A DNA stretch of 64,000 nucleotides from Ilyonectria destructans (taxonomy: Eukaryota > Ascomycota > Sordariomycetes > Hypocreales > Nectriaceae). The stretch covers positions 62,001 to 126,000 of the forward strand of contig JAHEWK010000019.1 of assembly GCA_020740775.1 (NCBI GenBank). The letters run 5' to 3'. The first letter of the stretch is position 1. Every line of letters starts with the position of its first letter. Both the position numbers and the translations under genes were made by a program. The notes under the pieces are model-generated. The model did no database searches. It saw nothing but the letters and a program-made list of their open reading frames with translations, and was not told where the DNA came from. Positions 18,868 through 29,100 of the stretch are shown here, piece by piece.

Positions 18868-21800
18868 CTAGAATCTGTCCCAATGCATATTTCCTGGGGT
18901 ACTTCTTCGTTTGAGGAAGTCCTTTAGTTTGGCTTGACAATGCGTGAGGTGTTCGTAGGGTTCCCATGTATCTTCTGAGGGGTCGCAGTCTTCCCATCTC
19001 ACAAGATATTTCGTTTTGTTGTTTTCTCTTTTCATGTCGAGGATTGTTTTGACCGTGAATTCCTGGTCATTCTCGACTTCCGTTTCTTGATTGTTGTCCC
19101 ATGTTTTGACGTGAATGGTGTCTGCTGCTGATTCGAGTAATGAAATGTGAACGATTGGATGGAGCTTGACCTTTGGTGGTAAGTCCAGTTTGTAGTTGTT
19201 TTCTGAGATTTTTTCCAAAATTTTGTAAGGTCCGATGAATTTGAAGTCCAATTTGTTGTTCGGCCTTTTTGTCTTGATGTTTTTTGTTGCGAGGTAAACC
19301 ATGTCTCCTCTCTGGAAGATTGGTCCTTTCAATCTTTTCCTGTCGTAATATTTTTTCATTTGTTTTCTGACGAACTCCAGTTCCGTCTTCATTTCTTCGT
19401 GTAGCTGTCGTAGCTGGTCGGTGTTGAGGATTGCCTTAGCGTTCAAGGGTCCTTCTCGTGATGATCTGTAGGCGTCGGGGGTGAATCCGAAGTTGGCGTA
19501 AGCTGGTGTGAGCTTCGTTGTTCCTGAGGTGGATGTGTTGTAGGCCAGTTGCGCCGTAGGTAGCTTCTGGACCCAGTTGTCTTGCTCATAGTTGACGTAG
19601 CACCGTAGGTACTGTTCGACTATTTGGTTGAGTCTTTCCGTTTGTCCATCCACTTGTGGTCTCCAAGCTGTCGTGAGCTTGTGGTTCAATCCCATTTGGG
19701 CCATCAGTCCTTGCCAGAACTTGGATGCGAATGTTGTTCCTCTGTCGGAGACAATCTCCATTGGCAATCCGTGTATGCTGACGATGTTTCTTAAGAATAC
19801 ATAAGAAAGTTGTTCTGCGTCGGTAGACTCTTGGTAGGGTAGGAAGTATGAGAACTTCGTAAGCCTATCCACGATGACGAATATGCTGTCGTAGAGTACT
19901 CCGGTTGTCGGGTCTTCAGATAGCGGGAGCTTGGTGATGTGGTCCATGGTGATGGATTCCCAAGGCCGTTGTGCTACTGGTAGTGGTTGTAACTGTCCAT
20001 AAGGCTTGTGTCGTGGTGATTTTGACTTTTTGCACAAATCACATCCTTTGATGGTGTCTGAGACGGCTTTCTTCATTCGGGGGAATGAGTATGTTGTCCT
20101 GAGCCTCTCAAGGGTTCCGTTGATACCCTGGTGTCCGTGTACGGGATGTTCATGAACGTCCTGTACTAGTTGTTGTTGCAGTTCTTCGGGAACCTGCAAT
20201 CGTTCCGTTCGTTCTTCCTCAGGTAGTGCGTCGTTGTACCCCTGGATTTCTTTTAGTAGTGGGTTGTCTGGTTCCACCGTGTGTGTCGCTGCGAGCGTTC
20301 TTCTGTCGAGCTCATCGACGAATCGTACTTTCTTCGCCGGTTCTGGGGGCTGTTGGGGTCCCATTTCTCTTTCTTCACAGATGTCGCATCGTCCAAAGTC
20401 TGCTGGGTTGGTGATGAATCTCCAATGAAACCTAGTGTGTGCTTGGTTGAGTGTGAGTCCTTGTTTCTGGTAGTCCTTTATGCGTTCCTGGCCGAATTCA
20501 GGCATGCATTCTGGGGGTATGAAGGCTCGTTTCTCGTGGGTAGGTATTCCATGCTGGTAGTCATACTCGTGGGGGTGGATGGCGTCGTTGTTATTCTCGT
20601 GACGATGGTACCGTCGTATCTTGTTTCGCCATTCTTCGTTTGGGGTTTCTAGCAGGTCTTCGTGTGCTATTCCGAGTTTCTTGTTGCACTCTGGGCATGC
20701 TGTCCGTGGGTAGTCGTCGTTTTTGGGTATCATGTAGTTGCGATGGAATCTTTCGTGGGCTTGGCTTTTTGTGAGCCCCTTGCTTTGGTAGCATTCCATT
20801 CTGTCCTTCAGAAAACTAGGTACTAGTCTCCGAGGTATGAATACTTGTTTGTGGTACGTTGGTATCCCACAGTCGTAGTCGAATTCGTTAGGAAACACTT
20901 CATCGTTGTTGTCGTAGAATGAGTGTTCCTTGCGGATCTTCGTCTGCCATTTCTTGCTGGGCATTTCGTTCATGTCGTGCCATTTTTCCTTGTACTTGTG
21001 GATGTTGGCGATGTATCTCTGTTTGAGATGTCCTTCCGGGGTCAGCTCAAGGAGTTGTTCGTTTTCCTTAGTGATGCCGGTGTCGAAGTCGGGTCGTCGG
21101 CTGATGGCGTCTGCTCTGCCATTTTCCGATCCTTTCTTGTGGATGATGACATAGTCAAATTCCGATAGGTATTCCGCGTAGCGAAGTTGCCTGCCACTGA
21201 GCTCTTGAGTGGTTGCAAAGTGTGAGATGTTCTTGTGGTCGGTGTAGACCTTGATCTTATGCTTGCTCCCTAAGAGGTAGTGTCGGAATTCTTTGAATGA
21301 GTTGACTATTGCGAGGAATTCTTTGTCGTAGATGGGGTAGTTGAGCTCCGCTCCGTGGAGTTTGTGCGAGTAGAAGGCGATTGGGTGCAACTTCCCGTTG
21401 ATGTCTCTCTGTCCTATTTGGGATCCCAGACCAAAATTAGAGGAGTCTGTCTCCAGCTCAACTTCTTTGTCGGGGTCGAACATGACTAAGACTGGTTCGC
21501 TGAGAATTGCCTTTTTGATGTCGTTAAAAGCCTTTTGCGCCTTGGTGTCCCATCTGAAATCCACTCCTTTCTTCGTGAGTTCTGTGAGGGCGTGTCCGAT
21601 ACTTCCGAAATCGCGAATGAACTTTCGGTAGTAGTTGGCGAATCCCAGGAAGCTCTGTACTTCCTTGACGTTTTCGGGTTTCGGCCAATCTTTGACAGCT
21701 TCGATTTTCTTGCGATCCATGCGGATCTCATTTGGACGGATGGTGTGTCCAAGGAAGTCCACTTCGTCCGTGTGGAACTTGCTCTTCTCCGGTTCAACGA

Positions 21801-23157
21801 GGAGGTTCGCGTCCTGTAGTTTCTTGAGTACCGCGTGGACGTGTTCCGTGTGTTCTTCTTCCGTGTCGGAGAAGATGAGGATGTCGTCAAGGTAACATAC
21901 AACGAAGACGTCGAGGTGTTCCCGTAGCACATTGGTGATCATCCGTTGGAAGGTCGCCGGTGCGTTGGTGAGTCCAAAGGGCATAACTAGGTATTCGAAA
22001 AGTCCGTATTTCGTGCGGAAAGCAGTCTTCCATTCGTCTCCTGGTTTGATGCGGATGAGGTTGTAAGCTCCTTTGAGGTCGAGGGCCGTGAACCACTTTT
22101 TGCCATGCAGTCGATCCTTCAGTTCGTTGATGAGTGGCAATGGTGTTCGGTCCTTGATGGTGATGTCGTTGAGCTGTCGGTAATCCACAACTAATCGCAG
22201 TTTTCCGTTTTTCTTTGGGACGAACATGACTGGGTATCCTGCGGAGGACTTCGATATCCTGATGAATCCCTTTTTCAACATGTCTTCGAGGTATTCTTTC
22301 AACGTATGGAGTTGAACTTCGTTGAGGTTGTAAATTTTGTAGAACTTGGCTGTAGTCCCGTCTTTCAGCACTATCTCATGGTCCCATTGACCGTGCTGTG
22401 GTAGGCCTGTTTCCGTTTCTTCGGCAAACAGCTTCTCGTAGATTCGATAAGCAAGGGGTACGTTCTTGAGTCTGTCGTCTGCCTCCTTTGCTTTCTTCAT
22501 TTCTTTCAGTTCTTCGTCGAGCTTTGTGAATTGTGCTCGTACTCGTGCGATGGTGCGGCGTGTCTTGTGTGTGTGGGCGTTGCGGTGTTTGTGTCTGGTG
22601 CCTCGGGGTGGCGAAGTATCTGTCGTGTCGTCGCGCGTTGCTTCGCTGGTGCCGTTGCCAGTCGAAGTTTGAGATCTCGTGTCGTCGTCTGAATCCTGTT
22701 CATAGGAGGAATGATCGTCGACATCGTCGAAGGTCATTTGGCCAGTCCTCCAATTGATCAGTGGGTTCACTCGTTGCAGCCATGGATAGCCTAGAACCAA
22801 ATCGTGTTGTGCCGAGGGAATGATATCAAAAGAGATACCTTCGTTGCGTTCGTTCACAAAAACTTTGAGGTGATCAATCTCCCTGGTGATGCGTCCGTTG
22901 TCGTAACTGAAACTCGTTCCTTCGAGGTTCTGCACTCGGTACGGGTTCGATTTGTTCCTCCATGGTAGCTCCAACTCGTTCACCACTCTCGGGTGAAGGT
23001 AGTTGAGTTCTGCACCGCTGTCTACCAGCGCGGTGTACCAGCGTCCCTTGATTCGTACCTGGATTTCCAAGCAATCCGTTCGTGTGCTTCCTGTAGCACG
23101 TAGAGCTCTTACTGGGAGTTCCGCTTCTCCTAGCTCTTGGCCCATCTGTTGCTCCAT
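18868..23157 (-). CDS. pol: Retrotransposon Pol (protease-RT-RNaseH-integrase-chromodomain)
   Basis: A full-length frame of 1429 residues. The order is: aspartic protease with ALVDSGAE near residue 46; reverse transcriptase with FTALDLKGAYN and the YLDD catalytic box at ~422; RNase H from ~565 (ETDSSNFGLG, YTDHKN); a duplicated ~93-residue extra module at ~730-822 and ~837-930; integrase with the H-H-C-C zinc motif (HGHQG to CDLC, ~1005-1044), DDE core (TMDHITKL; SDRGTTFAS; GQTERLNQ); and a C-terminal chromodomain (~1360-1415: YLVRWEDCDPSEDTWEPYEHL). This is the chromovirus order; chromodomains steer insertion toward marked chromatin. Its ATG overlaps the gag stop in TAATG, so translation probably depends on reinitiation. 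No inactivating change is visible. Confidence 0.97.
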   Translation of the reverse strand: MEQQMGQELGEAELPVRALRATGSTRTDCLEIQVRIKGRWYTALVDSGAELNYLHPRVVNELELPWRNKSNPYRVQNLEGTSFSYDNGRITREIDHLKVFVNERNEGISFDIIPSAQHDLVLGYPWLQRVNPLINWRTGQMTFDDVDDHSSYEQDSDDDTRSQTSTGNGTSEATRDDTTDTSPPRGTRHKHRNAHTHKTRRTIARVRAQFTKLDEELKEMKKAKEADDRLKNVPLAYRIYEKLFAEETETGLPQHGQWDHEIVLKDGTTAKFYKIYNLNEVQLHTLKEYLEDMLKKGFIRISKSSAGYPVMFVPKKNGKLRLVVDYRQLNDITIKDRTPLPLINELKDRLHGKKWFTALDLKGAYNLIRIKPGDEWKTAFRTKYGLFEYLVMPFGLTNAPATFQRMITNVLREHLDVFVVCYLDDILIFSDTEEEHTEHVHAVLKKLQDANLLVEPEKSKFHTDEVDFLGHTIRPNEIRMDRKKIEAVKDWPKPENVKEVQSFLGFANYYRKFIRDFGSIGHALTELTKKGVDFRWDTKAQKAFNDIKKAILSEPVLVMFDPDKEVELETDSSNFGLGSQIGQRDINGKLHPIAFYSHKLHGAELNYPIYDKEFLAIVNSFKEFRHYLLGSKHKIKVYTDHKNISHFATTQELSGRQLRYAEYLSEFDYVIIHKKGSENGRADAISRRPDFDTGITKENEQLLELTPEGHLKQRYIANIHKYKEKWHDMNEMPSKKWQTKIRKEHSFYDNNDEVFPNEFDYDCGIPTYHKQVFIPRRLVPSFLKDRMECYQSKGLTKSQAHERFHRNYMIPKNDDYPRTACPECNKKLGIAHEDLLETPNEEWRNKIRRYHRHENNNDAIHPHEYDYQHGIPTHEKRAFIPPECMPEFGQERIKDYQKQGLTLNQAHTRFHWRFITNPADFGRCDICEEREMGPQQPPEPAKKVRFVDELDRRTLAATHTVEPDNPLLKEIQGYNDALPEEERTERLQVPEELQQQLVQDVHEHPVHGHQGINGTLERLRTTYSFPRMKKAVSDTIKGCDLCKKSKSPRHKPYGQLQPLPVAQRPWESITMDHITKLPLSEDPTTGVLYDSIFVIVDRLTKFSYFLPYQESTDAEQLSYVFLRNIVSIHGLPMEIVSDRGTTFASKFWQGLMAQMGLNHKLTTAWRPQVDGQTERLNQIVEQYLRCYVNYEQDNWVQKLPTAQLAYNTSTSGTTKLTPAYANFGFTPDAYRSSREGPLNAKAILNTDQLRQLHEEMKTELEFVRKQMKKYYDRKRLKGPIFQRGDMVYLATKNIKTKRPNNKLDFKFIGPYKILEKISENNYKLDLPPKVKLHPIVHISLLESAADTIHVKTWDNNQETEVENDQEFTVKTILDMKRENNKTKYLVRWEDCDPSEDTWEPYEHLTHCQAKLKDFLKRRSTPGNMHWDRF

Positions 23158-25661
23158 TACAGAGGGCGAGTGTGGTTTTTTGTCTGTGTTCGAACCACCT
23201 CATACCATTCTCGGTCTTCGGCCTGTCCGCCGGTTCTTCGTGGAAAGTTGAATCCATCTTCGTGCATTCTGCGCATTCGTTCGTAGATGGTCCTTTTTTC
23301 TTGGCTGTGTTCTGCGCAATCTCTGTTGCTGCAATCCATTGCAAATGTTTCTTCGCAAACGTCGTTGGGCATGGGGACAGGTGTGTGTTTTTTCTTTGTT
23401 CTTCGTGCATGGAGAGAACTTTTCTTTGTCTTGTGTTCCTCCTTTATTTCCTGTCTGCTTGACGTTGCGGTAGTTTCGTTTCGTTGGTCGGGTGTAGGTT
23501 TTTCTTCCCTGGTCATCCCGAGCCAGTTTTCTATTTCCTTTCGCTGAGTGTCGTCGTCGGATGATCCGTCGTGTCCGGATTCTCCTGGTTGGAAGTATTT
23601 TCGTCCTTGCGGGAAATGTCTTCGTTCTTCCCGTGCTTGGTGCCAAAGATGTACCTTGGTTTTCATGTGGATTCGGCATTCCTGGTGTTGGCAATCCTGA
23701 GGGTCCTGTGATCCTCTTACGCACTGTTGCGGGAATCTGGTGATTTTGGCCTCTAGGATTGTGACGCGGTACTTCGGGTAACCATTGGTGTTTTCGTAGT
23801 ACTCCGTGTCGTTCTTCATGTGTGGTTGAGTGATGGGGATTCCTGGTAGTCTCAGGGGGTAACAGTTGTGAGTCCATTTGTCCTTCAAGTGGTGGTGGCA
23901 TCGTGGGTAGTAGCACGAGATCCATGAGATCTGGTCGTGTCCTTCCACACTGGGGTGGAGAATAGGGTTGTCCCTGAACTCTCCTCTGGGTTCCACCGTG
24001 CAGTCTCTTGCTTCATATCTTGTCATTGCATGAAGGTAGATGGGTTCATGTTGTTTGGCGTTTTGTTGTTCCCTCATGAGTTGTTGGTGCATTGCTCCCT
24101 TGTTTTCCCATTGTCGGTTGCCTTGCTCATCGAGCGTGGCTTTGTCCCACCATGGCTTTTCTGTTGCCGATTGGCTTGTTTCTTCGGGGGTGCTGGGTAC
24201 GCGTTCTTCTGCGTAGGGGTCCAGTCTTTCTTCGTCGCTGGGGTCAGGGTATTCGTTCCTGATGTCATAGTCGTCCAGCTGTCTGTCGGGGATGTCGTTC
24301 TGGGTGTCCGGTACTTCCAGTGTTCCTCTTCGATAGGTTTCTGGCTGTTTCTCCCGTCGTACCATGGCAATGGTCCTAGGCCTGACTGCCAGTGGTTGAA
24401 TGGTCGGGGGTTCCGGCACTGGTGTCCACTCCTCCGGTTTCCTCCTCTGGTTGAGTTTCGAGGTAGGTTCCTCCGGGTGGGGTGCTTCTGCTTCTTCTTT
24501 GGACAAGTATCGCTCTAGGCTGGGTAGGTACACTGGGCAATTCGTGCCAGTGTGGTCGTATGCGCCTCGTGTCATGGCGATGGTTCGCGTTCGTACCGCT
24601 GTTTCGGGTTCCTCCTGCCTCTGGATGGTGTTCAGTGACCGTTGTCCCGTGGGCACAGGTTGGAATTGTCGTTCCCGTTTGGGCTTGCGGCATTCTCGTG
24701 CGAAGTGTCCCTTTTTGTCGCAGTTGTAGCATGTGACATCCTTCTTGTCTCGAGGCTGCCTCTGTGCAGCTCCGAGTTCCATGGGTCCGGCGTGCGTTCC
24801 CCAAGAGGTGTTTCCGCGAGAGTTGCCCTGTCGGCCACCTCTCTGTCCTCCACCGTTCCCTCGCTGGTTGGGATAGTAGGGATTGTACGGAGTGTCTCGA
24901 CCTCTCTGGCGTGTCGCAGCCTTCTCCCTGCGTCTTTCGTACTGTCGTTCGTCGATTTTGACGGCCATGGTGATGTATTCCGTGAGGGTGTCGGGTCGGT
25001 CAGCTTTGTAGAGCTCGTCTTTGACCTCGTCCTTCAGTCCCTGGTAGAATATTTCCATGAGTACCTCATCCTCCCAGTCCAACTTGGAGGCGACTCGTCG
25101 GAGTGCGATGGCGTAGGCGGCAGCAGATCGGATTTGTTTGAGCGTGTGAATTTTTGCGGCTGCCTGCCTTTCTTCGTTGACCATTCCGAACGTGTCTTTG
25201 AGGGCTACTTCGAAGTTCTCCCAATCCGCGAATAGGTTGACCGTGTCTTGGTCCTGGTCGGCCTCGTCGTTGTCGAGGAAATCTTTGAGGATGGGTTCGA
25301 ACCAGTTCTTGGCGTCACCGGACATCAGATTGCTTGTGAACAGCAGTCGTGATTCCGCGGATGCCAACCGTCGTGGGTACCATTGGAAGTGTCCTTTCAT
25401 CCTGGTGATGAAGGGTACGACGTCGCTGGGCGTCCCGTCGAATTTCTCTGGTAGCGGTGGTTTCATCACTTCCCCTGGGTCGCGTTCGTTGTTTCCGGCG
25501 ACCGGTGCTGGTGCGTTCTGCACTTGCTGCTGCAGAGTGCGGACCAGGTTGCGCAGCTGTTCAACTTCGGCAGCCATGTTGGCATTGTTTGCCGGAGCCG
25601 TGTAAGCTGGTGGCGCAGGTGCGTTGCTTGGGGTAGCGGGAGTTCGGTTGGTTCCGGACAT
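23157..25661 (-). CDS. gag: Retrotransposon Gag with long Cys/His-rich extension
   Basis: A frame of 834 residues starting at ATG 25661, ~67 bp inside the 5' LTR. The N-terminal third has a coiled coil (EVEQLRNLVRTLQQQVQ) and a Ty3-type capsid region (PLPEKFDGTPSDV, FEVALKDTFG, YQGLKDEVKDELYK). A Gly/Arg-rich segment follows, then one CCHC knuckle (CYNCDKKGHFAREC, ~307-320) that binds RNA. Most fungal Ty3-type Gag proteins end soon after the knuckle; here about 510 residues follow. They contain three C-x4-C-x2-H motifs (SCYYPRCHHH, DCQHQECRIH, DCSNRDCAEH) and long Glu/Lys/Arg-rich stretches. The extension has no function I can name. The stop TAA overlaps the pol ATG. Confidence 0.95.
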   Translation of the reverse strand: MSGTNRTPATPSNAPAPPAYTAPANNANMAAEVEQLRNLVRTLQQQVQNAPAPVAGNNERDPGEVMKPPLPEKFDGTPSDVVPFITRMKGHFQWYPRRLASAESRLLFTSNLMSGDAKNWFEPILKDFLDNDEADQDQDTVNLFADWENFEVALKDTFGMVNEERQAAAKIHTLKQIRSAAAYAIALRRVASKLDWEDEVLMEIFYQGLKDEVKDELYKADRPDTLTEYITMAVKIDERQYERRREKAATRQRGRDTPYNPYYPNQRGNGGGQRGGRQGNSRGNTSWGTHAGPMELGAAQRQPRDKKDVTCYNCDKKGHFARECRKPKRERQFQPVPTGQRSLNTIQRQEEPETAVRTRTIAMTRGAYDHTGTNCPVYLPSLERYLSKEEAEAPHPEEPTSKLNQRRKPEEWTPVPEPPTIQPLAVRPRTIAMVRREKQPETYRRGTLEVPDTQNDIPDRQLDDYDIRNEYPDPSDEERLDPYAEERVPSTPEETSQSATEKPWWDKATLDEQGNRQWENKGAMHQQLMREQQNAKQHEPIYLHAMTRYEARDCTVEPRGEFRDNPILHPSVEGHDQISWISCYYPRCHHHLKDKWTHNCYPLRLPGIPITQPHMKNDTEYYENTNGYPKYRVTILEAKITRFPQQCVRGSQDPQDCQHQECRIHMKTKVHLWHQAREERRHFPQGRKYFQPGESGHDGSSDDDTQRKEIENWLGMTREEKPTPDQRNETTATSSRQEIKEEHKTKKSSLHARRTKKKHTPVPMPNDVCEETFAMDCSNRDCAEHSQEKRTIYERMRRMHEDGFNFPRRTGGQAEDREWYEVVRTQTKNHTRPL

Positions 25662-25727
25662 CTTGACAGTACGAGATATTGCTCAATGGTTGACGCGAGT
25701 AACCGTTCTGAACAAGAGCTATCAACG

Positions 25728-26169
25728 TGTAACGGTCGTGTTCTCTGGACTGCCGTATACGTGGTATAGGGTAGGCGAGAGACGGGTTGCTGGTGGATAA
25801 ACCGTAGGTTTATGTTAGCAGATCGGTTAGGGCGTCACTTACTGGGTAAATGTTACGTCTGGTAATAGTCAAGCACAGTGATGCGTAGCGAGTCAAGGTG
25901 ATTGAGGTAACCAAGTTGTATTGATAGCTGAGGTAGCTAAGAGTCTAGGAAAGTGCTAATGAACGTGTGTCTATATACTAGAATGATAGGTGAGGCTCAC
26001 GGCGGTGAGCCTTGGAATCGCAGGTGAGCCGGAGAGGCTCACGCGTGAGCCGTAGAGGCTCACGGGTGAGTCCTTTAGTACGGCGTGAGCCGCAGTGAGG
26101 TGTATTTGATTGGGGGAAATTTGTGGGGTGCACGTGACGCCAGGCGTCTACGCGGCACGGGTCGTAACA
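25728..26169 (-). repeat. 5' LTR of the intact retrotransposon
   Basis: 442 bp, identical to 17715-18156. In the coding direction (minus strand) it lies upstream of gag and should carry the main promoter. Confidence 0.95.
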
Positions 26170-29100
26170 AATCTTCTCGACCTTATATTCCTTAGGGCCT
26201 TTAACCTCTATTTTGTATTTATTATTAAACTTAGCTATAATATTACCTTCTATACTCTTAAGGAGTAAGATATAGAAGATAGAGTGAAGTCTGACTTTTA
26301 GTAATAAGTCTAAATAGTAGTTGTTTTCTGAGATTTTTTTGAGAATTTTATAGGGGCTGATGTATTTATAGTCCAGTTTTTTATTTTATCATTTTATTTC
26401 AATATTTTTTATAGCTAGAAAGACTATATCTCCCTCCTGGAAGAATGGTCCCTTTATCTATTTTTTATTATAATGTTTTCTTATCTGGTTTCTGATAAAT
26501 TCGAGTTTAATCTTTATTTCTTTATATAGATTTTTCAAATTTTCTATTATAAGGATGGCTTTTAGGATAATTAATCCATCTTAGCTCATTCTATAGGCAT
26601 TAGGGGTAAATCTAAAGTTAGTATATACTGGAGTAAGCTTTATACTTTTATATACAGACATATTATAGCTTAGCTATATAGTTAGAAGCTTCTTAACTCA
26701 GTTATTCTATTTGTAGTTAATATAGTATTAAAGGTACTATTCCAGTATTTAATTTATTTATTCTATCTGACTGTCAGTCTATAGTTAGAAAGCCGTTAAG
26801 AGTCAGTAGTTTAATCCTAAGTAGTCTATTAGTACTTACTAAAACTTAGAAGTAAATAGGGGTTCTCTATTGGAGAGAATTTCTAAGGGTAGCCTATAGA
26901 TACTAATAATATATTGCAGGAAGATATAGGCAAACTGCTCTATATCTATTAACTTCTAGTAGGGTATAAAATAGGAAAATTTTGTAAGTCTATCTATAAT
27001 AACAAGAATACTGTTATATATAACTTTAGTTATAGGGTTTTCTGATAGGGGTAGTTTTATAATAAAATCTATAGTAATAGAATCCTATAGTTACTTAGCA
27101 ACTAGTAGGGGTTATAGTTTTCTATATAATTTATAGTGTTAAGTTGTGGTTTTATCGTATAGTAGGTATTATTTCTTGACTTCCTTTATAACTGCCTTTA
27201 TCTTAGGAAATTAGTATATCGTTCTAACTTATTTAAGGGTTTTATTAACTTCCTAATATCTATATAGAGGGTGTTTATGAATTTCCTGTACAAGCTGGTA
27301 CTATAGTTCTCCAGGAACTTATTGCTTATTTATATATTCTTCTTTAGGTAGTGTATTATTATACTTCTGGATTTATTTAAGCAGTAGGTTTTCTTATTCC
27401 ACTATATATATTATTATAAGGGTCCAGTATAGTATTTCTATTACTCAGTTAAATTTGTAGTATTCAGGTTGTCTTAGTCGGCCGGATTTACAATCTTTAT
27501 ATTCTATTCCTCCCTTATATATATATATATATTTTCTAAGGATATATTATGGGTATTTCTTATACATTCCTATATAGCTTATATATATATCTATAATACT
27601 TCTGTAGAAGTACTAATTAAGCTTACTTACTAGCAACTAGGGGTTTCTATAGTGATTTCCTCTGTAATAGTAGGATATTATATATAACTATTATAATTCT
27701 ATAGGTATAATTTTTCCGTTATACCACTAGATCTTCTATAGTCCAGGGTTGGTATTATATATCTAATTCTTAAAGCTCTATTTGGGTTGTATAAGGAGCT
27801 TTATTAGTTCTTCCAGTATCTATATCTGGGTTGCTATTATAATAAACTTCTATTTAAGGTATCCTTTAAGTATAAAGTGCAGAAGTTATTTATTAATTTT
27901 AGTTTTACCGGTATTAAAGTCACATTATCGACTGATAGTATCGGCTTATCTATTTTCTAATCCTTTCCTGTAGATAATTATATAGTTGAATTCTAAGAGG
28001 TATTCAGTATATTATAACTGTTATCTGCTAAGTTCCTGGGTGGTTATAAAATATATAATATTCTTATAATCTATATAGACCTTAATCTTGTATTTACTTT
28101 CTAGAAGGTAGTATTAAAATTCCTTAAATAAGTTAATAATTATAAGGAATTCTTTATTATAGATAGAGTAGTTAAGTTTAATACTATATATTTTATAAGA
28201 GAAGAAAGTAATAGGATATAACAGTCCGTTATTATCCCTTTAGCTAATTTAAGCGCTTTATATAAAGTCTAATAAGTCTATCTTAAATTCGATTTCTCAT
28301 TTAAGGTTAAAGGTAGTTAGTATAGGTTCGCTTAAAATAAGATTTTTAATAATATTAAATACTTTCTCTGCAGCAGTATTCTATCTGAAGTCTACTCCTT
28401 TTCTAGTAAGTTTAATAAGTAATATAGTATAACTACTGAAGTTTTTAAGGAACCTTCAGTAGTAGTTAGTAAATTTAAGGAATAATTGCACTTTCTTAAT
28501 ATTTATTAGTTTCAGCTATTTACTAACTGTAGCGATTTTCTTTAGATCTATTTTAATTTTATTATATAAGATAATATATCTAAGAAACTCTACTTCTAAT
28601 ATATAGAAGTTACTCTTCTCTAGTTTAACTAGTAGGTTTATATCTTAAAGTGCTTATAGTACCTTATAGATATATTCTGTATATTCTTCTTCTGAGTTGA
28701 AGAAGATTAGAATATTATCTAGATAGTATATAATAAATATATCCAGATGCTTGTGTAGCATATTATTAATTATTCGTTAAAATATGGCTGGTGTATTTAT
28801 AAGTCTAAAGGGCATAATAAGATATTTATAAAGTCTGAATTTGGTTTGAAAGGCAGTTTTCTATTTATATTCTTTCTTAATACAGATAAGATTATATACT
28901 CCCTTTAGGTTTAGTACTATAAATACCTTCTTACTATAGAGTCAGTTTTTAAGTTCTATAATAAGAGGTAATAGGGTTTAATCTTTAAGTATAATATTAT
29001 TTAATCGTTAGTAGTCTATAATAAGTTAGAGCTTACTATTCTTTTTAGGAATAAATATAACTGGATATCTAGCTGATAACTTAGAGATTCTGATATATTC

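Larger units (their letters stand above)
17715..26169 (-). mobile_element. Intact Ty3/Gypsy chromovirus retrotransposon
   Basis: An 8455 bp element flanked by the 5 bp duplication AATCT (17710-17714 and 26170-26174) and bounded by 442 bp LTRs that I compared base by base and found identical. On the minus strand it carries gag (25661-23157) and pol (23157-18868) in full-length open frames, and on the plus strand an accessory gene (18159-18863). A purine tract (minus strand GGAGGGGAGA, plus 18163-18175) precedes the 3' LTR. The primer-binding site just inside the 5' LTR starts CGTTGATAGCTC on the coding strand; I do not recognise the matching tRNA. Identical LTRs, open frames and absence of RIP indicate a recent insertion, possibly still mobile. 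Confidence 0.95.

Noticed and set aside
22466..24937. Several 60-240 residue frames across gag and pol in other frames or strand
   Set aside because: They overlap full-length retrotransposon genes and reflect their codon bias.
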